A DNA stretch of 64,000 nucleotides, from NCBI GenBank assembly GCA_035501255.1, contig DATJWM010000130.1:1-64000 (forward strand), written 5' to 3'. This document shows, one piece after another, positions 58,421 to 64,000 of this stretch. Every line of letters starts with the position of its first letter. Position 1 is the first letter of the stretch. Source of the DNA: JAFAZI01 sp035501255 (lineage in GTDB: Bacteria; Actinomycetota; Actinomycetes; JAFAQI01). The translations under genes were made by a program, and so were the position numbers. Below the pieces are notes generated by a model, which saw nothing but the letters and a program-made list of their open reading frames with translations, was not told where the DNA came from and did no database searches.

Positions 58421-59502
58421 ACGGCTCCGAGGTCGAGGAGCTGCGGGCGGCGGTTCGGGCGGCGTTCGCCGAGGCCTCGCCGTCGAGTGAGGTGCGCGCG
58501 CAGATGGCGACCGCGCGCGGATGGGATCCGGCGGTGTGGGGACGCTTGTGCGGTGAGCTCGGGGTGAGCGGTCTGGCGGTCGACGAGGCGAGTGGTGGCA
58601 GTGGCCTCGGGTACGCCGAGCTCGCGATGGTCTTCGAGGAGGCCGGTCGGGTCCTTCTGTGCGCGCCGCTGCTGTCGGTGGCCGGCCTCGCGATCCCGCT
58701 GTTGGCCGCGCTGGCCGATGCTCGGGTCAGCGAGCGGTTACTGCCCGGTCTGCTCGACGGCACCAGCATCGTCGCCGTGGTGACCGCCGACGGTGACGGG
58801 CGCGATGTCGCCGATCACCCTGGTGTGGTCGCCGAGGGCGACCAGCTGAGCGGGCGCGGCGGATTCGTGATCGACGGCGCCCACGCCGACGCGATGCTCG
58901 TCCCGGCCCGCGGTGCGGACGGGCTCGGAGTGTTCGTCGTCGATCCCGGTACGCCGGGGGTCACGATCACCTCGCTCATCACCCTCGACCAGACCCGCAA
59001 GCAGGCCCGGCTCGACCTCGACGGCGTACCGGCGCAGCGTGTCGGCTCGGGGGACGCGAGTCCCGCCGTGGCCCGCGCCCTCGATGTCGCGCGAGCGATG
59101 CTCGCCAGCGAGCAAGTCGGGGTGGCGCAGCATAGCCTCGACATGACCGTTGCCTACGCGAAGCAGCGCGTGCAGTTCGGCCGGCCGATCGGGAGCTTCC
59201 AGGCGCTCAAGCAGGAGCTTGCGGAGCTGTTGATCCTCGTCGAGTCGGCCCGCTCGGCGGCCTACGCGGCCGCTGAAGCGGCCGCGTCGGACGCCGACGA
59301 CCTCTCGCTGATTGCCGCGGTGGCCGCGGCGTACTGCTCGGAGGCCGCGAGTGTCACCACCGCGCAGGCCATCCAGCTGCACGGCGGGATCGGATTCACC
59401 TGGGAACACGACGCCCACCTGTACTTCAAGCGCGCGCGGGCGAGTGAGGAGATGCTCGGAACCCCCCGGGCGCACTACGAGAAAGTTGCGGAGCTGATCT
59501 GA
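58417..59502 (+). CDS. Acyl-CoA dehydrogenase, subunit without the usual catalytic Glu
   Basis: 361 residues. ACAD fold with SGLAVDEASGGSGLGYAELA, AKQRVQFGRPIGSFQALKQELAELL and LHGGIGFTWEHDAHLYFKRARA. The place of YEGT reads MLGT, so the common catalytic Glu is replaced by Leu. This matches the small FadE subunits that form alpha2-beta2 complexes in steroid side-chain degradation. The protein at 55171 is a suitable partner. Confidence 0.88.
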   Translation: MNGSEVEELRAAVRAAFAEASPSSEVRAQMATARGWDPAVWGRLCGELGVSGLAVDEASGGSGLGYAELAMVFEEAGRVLLCAPLLSVAGLAIPLLAALADARVSERLLPGLLDGTSIVAVVTADGDGRDVADHPGVVAEGDQLSGRGGFVIDGAHADAMLVPARGADGLGVFVVDPGTPGVTITSLITLDQTRKQARLDLDGVPAQRVGSGDASPAVARALDVARAMLASEQVGVAQHSLDMTVAYAKQRVQFGRPIGSFQALKQELAELLILVESARSAAYAAAEAAASDADDLSLIAAVAAAYCSEAASVTTAQAIQLHGGIGFTWEHDAHLYFKRARASEEMLGTPRAHYEKVAELI

Positions 59503-59504
59503 GC

Positions 59505-60296
59505 GTGGGCTATGAAACGTTGCTGGTCGAGCGTCGGGGCAAGGTCGGTTGGATCATCTTCAACCGTCCCGATCGTCGCAACGCGATGAACAACGCGATG
59601 CGCGACGAGCTGCGCGCGGCCTGGACCGAGCTCGGGGACGACCCGTCCGTACGGGTGATCGTCAACGCCGCCAACGGCAGGGACTTCCAGACCGGCGCCG
59701 ACGTCATGGAGCTGGCGTCCGACGGCATCGGGATGGAGCGCTACCGACAGTCCGTTGAGGCGTGGGATCTCGGCTTCACGTCGTGGTTCCTCGGGATCGA
59801 CAAGCCGGTGATCGCGGCGGTCAACGGCACCTGCGCCGGTGGCGGTCTGCACTTCATCGCGGACGCTGACATCGTGCTGGCCGCGTCCGACGCGTCGTTT
59901 CTCGACCCGCACGTCTCGGTCGGCCAGGCGAGCACGATCGAGATGATCGGGTTGATGCGCAAGATGCCGGCCGAGGCCGTCTTGCGGATGGCGTTGGTCG
60001 GGCGCTACGAGCGGATGCCGGCGCAGCGGGCCTACGAGCTCGGCATGGTGAGCGAGGTTGTCGACCCGCCCGAGCTCCTGCACGAGGCCGCGCAGGAGCT
60101 CGCCGAGAAGATCGCGCACAATTCGCCGGCCGCCGTACGGGCGACGAAACGCGCGCTGTGGGGCGCGCTGGAACAAGGACTGACCGAGGCGTGCCGGGCC
60201 GGGGCGCGGGAGCTGACCGGACTGTGGGGCCACCCGGACCAGGCCGAAGGCCCGGCGGCGTACGCCGAGAAGCGTGAGCCGAACTGGCTCGACTAG
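59505..60296 (+). CDS. Enoyl-CoA hydratase/isomerase family protein, atypical
   Basis: 263 residues from GTG 59505, two bases after the ACAD stop. Crotonase blocks FNRPDRRNAMNNAMRDEL, FQTGADVMELASDG, NGTCAGGGLHFIADADIVLA. As in the protein at 56438 the Glu positions are replaced (DPHVSVG with H136, LRMALVG with R161). The C-terminus is longer. Paralogous genes in two divergent operons suggest two related but distinct reactions, such as isomerisation, hydrolysis or retro-Claisen cleavage. Confidence 0.88.
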   Translation: MGYETLLVERRGKVGWIIFNRPDRRNAMNNAMRDELRAAWTELGDDPSVRVIVNAANGRDFQTGADVMELASDGIGMERYRQSVEAWDLGFTSWFLGIDKPVIAAVNGTCAGGGLHFIADADIVLAASDASFLDPHVSVGQASTIEMIGLMRKMPAEAVLRMALVGRYERMPAQRAYELGMVSEVVDPPELLHEAAQELAEKIAHNSPAAVRATKRALWGALEQGLTEACRAGARELTGLWGHPDQAEGPAAYAEKREPNWLD

Positions 60297-60322
60297 GCCT
60301 ACCTCTTTGGGAGACTGGGCCA

Positions 60323-60697
60323 ATGCTCGAGGTCGGGGTCGTCGTAGTTGGCGTGACCGATCGCGACCGGGCGTCGGCGTTCTGGTGTGCGGCGCTGTCC
60401 TACCGGCCGCGCTCCGGGCCGTTCGGCGGGTGGGAGGTGGTGCTCGAGCCCTCCGACGGCCGGACGGGAGCGCGGATCGCCTTGCAGCGCAGCGAGTCCG
60501 CGCCGGGGATGACCCCACGAATGCATCTCGATCTGCACGTCCGCGGCGCGAGCGAGCACGCGCGTGAGATCGACCGGCTGATCGGGTTGGGCGCGACCCG
60601 CGTGGACTGGCAGTACCCGGACGATCCCGACTTCGTGGTCCTCGCCGACCCCGAGCTGAACCTGTTCTGCGTCGTCGATCTCGACCACGAGCAATAG
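60323..60697 (+). CDS. VOC-superfamily protein (glyoxalase-like)
   Basis: 124 residues. LEVGVVVVGVTDRDRASAFWCAAL is the usual start of single-module VOC proteins, ending DPELNLFCVVDLD. The expected metal ligands are weak (H in MHLDLHV, E in DPELN). It follows the crotonase by 26 bases in the same direction and may be part of that operon. Confidence 0.85.
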   Translation: MLEVGVVVVGVTDRDRASAFWCAALSYRPRSGPFGGWEVVLEPSDGRTGARIALQRSESAPGMTPRMHLDLHVRGASEHAREIDRLIGLGATRVDWQYPDDPDFVVLADPELNLFCVVDLDHEQ

Positions 60698-60914
60698 CGC
60701 CCGTTGGCCTGCAACGAGAGCGACGCGAGTGGCGTACTCAGTATCTCGGACCGCGTTTCGCCTAACCTGGCGCGCTCCGGCGCCGTTCTTCTGGCTGTCG
60801 CTGCCGACGGACGTCTGCGCCTACGTGTTGCCGGCGTTGCCCCGCGCGGTGGTCGCGCTGCCAACGGCACCGGCCCGACCGGATGAGCTCGACGAAGCGT
60901 GAGCCCGCGGGCCG
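60698..60914. other. No gene seen
   Basis: A 60-codon TTG frame (60704-60886) ends here but has no recognisable features. Together with the remnant to its right this suggests degraded DNA. Confidence 0.4.
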
Positions 60915-61157
60915 TCACTCCCGCCAGACGCTGATGGTGCTGTCAGGGTTCTTGGCGATTCGCCAGTCGGTGTACCGGCAGAAGCCGCCGGACTCGACCT
61001 TGAGGGCCCGACGTTGCGCCACACTGCAGGCGGGGGTCTTGCGGCCGAGGTCGAGAACCTCGCCGGGGCTCCCCTTGACGGCGGGGATGATCCCCGCGTC
61101 GCACGCGAGCCGGCGGACCGTCGCGGCGCTGGCCGGTTGTCCGTGTACGGGCGGGCA
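60915..61157 (-). pseudogene. Remnant of a DUF222/HNH-type endonuclease gene
   Basis: An 80-residue frame with no start codon, bounded upstream by an in-frame TGA (61158-61160) and ending at 60915. The reading HGQPASAATVRRLACDAG, IIPAVKGSPGEVLDLGRK and SVAQRRALKVE match the central-to-C-terminal part of DUF222-containing HNH endonucleases, which are abundant in actinobacterial genomes. The HNH motif itself and the N-terminal DUF222 are absent; after ALKVE the sequence becomes unrelated (FCRYTDWRIAKNPDSTISVW). It is a broken copy, perhaps left by recombination. Confidence 0.65.
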
Positions 61158-61168
61158 TCAGGCGTCAG

Positions 61169-61600
61169 TCACCTGCCGAAGTCGGGAAGGATGAGGGAAC
61201 CGTCATCGGCGATGAAGAAGCCCGGGTTGTACGCGATCTCCCAGGCGTGACCGTCAGGGTCGGTGAAGTACCCGGCGTAACCGCCGTAGAAGGTGTCCGC
61301 AGGTGGATGGGTGACGGTGCCACCAGCGGATCGAGCTGCCGCGATCACCTCGTCGACGTCGGCCCTCGACCGCACATTCTGGGCGAGAGCCACACCGCGG
61401 AAGCCGTCGGTCCTCGACGAATCGACGCCGGCGTCGTTGGCCAGCTTCTCCGCGCCCCACAGGACGAACGCCATGCCACCGGCCTGGAAGAAGACCGTCT
61501 CCTCGACTTCCTGGCCGCGCCACCCCATTTGTTCGTAAAACGCGCGGGCGCGGGAAAGATCGCTGACCCCCAACGTCACAAGGCTGATTCGCTGCTCCAT
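61169..61600 (-). CDS. VOC-superfamily protein
   Basis: 143 residues from ATG 61600 (MEQRISLVTLGVSDLSRARAF); an ATG nine codons upstream is possible. Single glyoxalase-type module, with metal-site candidates in VFFQAGGMAFVLWG and DPDGHAWEIAYNPGFF, the latter characteristic of lactoylglutathione-lyase-like proteins. Isolated between the HNH remnant and the ligase. Confidence 0.87.
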   Translation of the reverse strand: MEQRISLVTLGVSDLSRARAFYEQMGWRGQEVEETVFFQAGGMAFVLWGAEKLANDAGVDSSRTDGFRGVALAQNVRSRADVDEVIAAARSAGGTVTHPPADTFYGGYAGYFTDPDGHAWEIAYNPGFFIADDGSLILPDFGR

Positions 61601-61645
61601 TCCCGCAGGATGGCAGGCGTCGCCCATGACCGGTAGCGCCGGACC

Positions 61646-61800
61646 TCACCTGGCTGCGACGTAGACCGATCCGCCGCGAACCGTGCAGGCGCCGGTCGGC
61701 GTGACGTTCTCATGCTTCACCCAAGTTGTGGTGCCTGAGACCGACTCCAGCAACCCCGTCCAGCGCGTTCGTGCCTTGCCGCTCGTCGCAGCCGATCCGC

Positions 61801-61804
<4 letters not shown>
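61646..61804 (-). CDS. Possible small protein, TTG start coupled to ligase stop
   Basis: A 52-residue frame whose TTG overlaps the ligase stop (TTGA), the same type of start-stop overlap used by certain genes in this window (for example 12256 and 32891). The protein (RTRWTGLLESVSGTTTWVKH, then TGACTVRGGSVYVAAR) looks protein-like but matches no family I recognise. It could also be a fragment of a larger lost gene. Confidence 0.3.
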
Positions 61805-63390
<1,586 letters not shown>

Positions 63391-63398
63391 GTTGATAA

Positions 63399-63404
63399 GT
63401 TATA
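63399..63404 (-). promoter_or_regulatory. Leaderless -10 element of the FadD3-like ligase gene
   Basis: TATAAC, 8-base spacer TTATCAAC, then GTG 63390. Confidence 0.5.
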
Positions 63405-63408
63405 CATC

Positions 63409-63816
63409 GTGCGGGATTCGGGCACGGTCGCCGACGAACTCGCCGTCCGTACCTTGATCGCCCGGATCGCCCAGCTGGCCGACGACGGCGACCTCGCGGA
63501 CTACGTCGCGTGCTTCACCGAGGACGCCCGGTGGGACATGCCGGGTGCACCGCGACGAGGTCGGGCCGAGATCATGGCGGGCGCGGTCGAGAGGCGCGCG
63601 GCCGGCGGCACCGGTCCCGGCAGCAACAGCCGGCACGTGATCACCACCGTGGCGGTCGACGTCAGCGGGGACACGGCGCACGCTTCGGCGTACTGGCTGT
63701 TCTATACGGCAACGACCGAGGCGCCGCAGCTGTCGCTGATGGGCCGGTACGACGACACCTATGTTCGCAGCGCCGACGGATGGCAACTCGACCATCGCAA
63801 GATCGTCTTCGGCTGA
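63409..63816 (+). CDS. SnoaL-like polyketide cyclase/NTF2-fold protein
   Basis: 135 residues from GTG 63409. NTF2-like fold: LAVRTLIARIAQLADDGDLADYVACFTEDARWDMPG, then RHVITTVAVDVSGDTAHASAYWLFY, then GRYDDTYVRSADGWQLDHRKIVF. SnoaL_4-type proteins act as cyclases, isomerases (ketosteroid-isomerase-like) or hydroxylase partners. The divergent FadD3-like ligase makes an isomerase in the same pathway plausible. Confidence 0.85.
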   Translation: MRDSGTVADELAVRTLIARIAQLADDGDLADYVACFTEDARWDMPGAPRRGRAEIMAGAVERRAAGGTGPGSNSRHVITTVAVDVSGDTAHASAYWLFYTATTEAPQLSLMGRYDDTYVRSADGWQLDHRKIVFG

Positions 63817-63829
63817 GAAGGGACACCTG

Positions 63830-64000
63830 GTGGGTGACGACCGAGTCCGCTACGACGTCGACGGCGCGATCGCGACGATCACGAACGCCAACGTCGACAA
63901 GCACAACGCGTTCGACGACGCGATGGACCTCGCGCTTTTCGACGTACTGGGGGAGATCGCCCGCAACCCCGACCTGCGGGTGGTGATCTGGCGGGCGGAG
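63830..64000 (+). CDS. Enoyl-CoA hydratase/isomerase, N-terminal part (window end)
   Basis: 57 codons seen from GTG 63830, with GAAGGGA upstream. VRYDVDGAIATITNANVDKHNAF is the crotonase N-terminus, and VIWRAE is followed in this family by the oxyanion loop, outside the window. It lies 13 bases after the SnoaL-like gene and is probably cotranscribed. Confidence 0.82.
   Translation, partial: MGDDRVRYDVDGAIATITNANVDKHNAFDDAMDLALFDVLGEIARNPDLRVVIWRAE

Noticed and set aside
60704..60886. 60-residue TTG frame
   Set aside because: No conserved motif and next to a gene remnant; cannot be supported as a gene.
61690..61712. Further copy of palindrome A near 61700
   Set aside because: Only CGGCGTGACG is shared; the right half does not form the palindrome.

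Overview
The window is high-GC DNA with dense, often overlapping genes, many GTG starts, TetR and GntR regulators, SDRs, and large numbers of acyl-CoA enzymes. This points to an actinobacterium (Actinomycetota) with a broad catabolic repertoire. The genus cannot be fixed from the sequence. No rRNA, tRNA, CRISPR array, intact transposase or phage gene was recognised, and most of the window reads as chromosomal accessory-metabolism DNA.

Layout. 0-9.4 kb: a truncated Asp-box lipoprotein, an orphan polyamine-type ABC ATPase behind a TetR regulator, a phytoene-desaturase-like flavoprotein with an ADP-forming acyl-CoA ligase, a cupin, a DAO-type flavoprotein and an acyl-CoA dehydrogenase. The two divergent promoter regions share one palindromic operator, so this looks like one regulon. 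9.5-18.9 kb: more housekeeping genes, namely an rRNA/tRNA 2'-O-methyltransferase, an MFS exporter with its TetR, a 2OG-Fe(II)-like oxygenase, a K+ channel with RCK domains on both sides of the pore, a secreted Ig-like protein, a class III aminotransferase and an SDR. 19-28.5 kb: a DUF35/SCP2-thiolase pair, a tyrosine phosphatase, an AlkA-like glycosylase, a glutaminase-STAS fusion, a secreted beta-rich protein, an amidohydrolase and a thiolase-like protein. 28.5-37.8 kb: an amidohydrolase, a double-length acyl-CoA dehydrogenase, an overlapping CoA-transferase/hydratase/lyase operon resembling itaconate (ict-ich-ccl) degradation, and an acyl-CoA dehydrogenase/SDR/SDR operon. 37.8-51.6 kb: a catabolic cluster with a KshA-like Rieske oxygenase, two amidohydrolases, a MaoC pair, two AMP-forming ligases, a thiolase and a CoA-transferase, under TetR, GntR and TetR control. 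51.7-64 kb: VOC proteins, two divergent overlapping acyl-CoA operons (crotonase, acyl-CoA dehydrogenases, SDR; MaoC, acyl-CoA dehydrogenase, crotonase), a broken DUF222/HNH remnant, a FadD3-like ligase, a SnoaL-like protein and the start of another crotonase.

Together the genes describe activation of carboxylic acids to CoA thioesters, dehydrogenation, hydration, oxidation and thiolytic or lyase cleavage, with ring-modifying candidates (Rieske oxygenase, amidohydrolases, unusual crotonases). Cyclic, terpenoid or steroid-like acids are plausible substrates, but this is inference.

The least expected material is non-coding. Several families of perfect or near-perfect stem-loop repeats sit at gene 3' ends and often contain the stop codon. 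One family forms small arrays with an exact 30-base period at three separate loci; another is a 63-base hairpin with 27-base arms at three loci. Other signals are a set of apparently leaderless promoters, shared palindromic operators, and strong enrichment of the octamer GGCGTACC on both strands.
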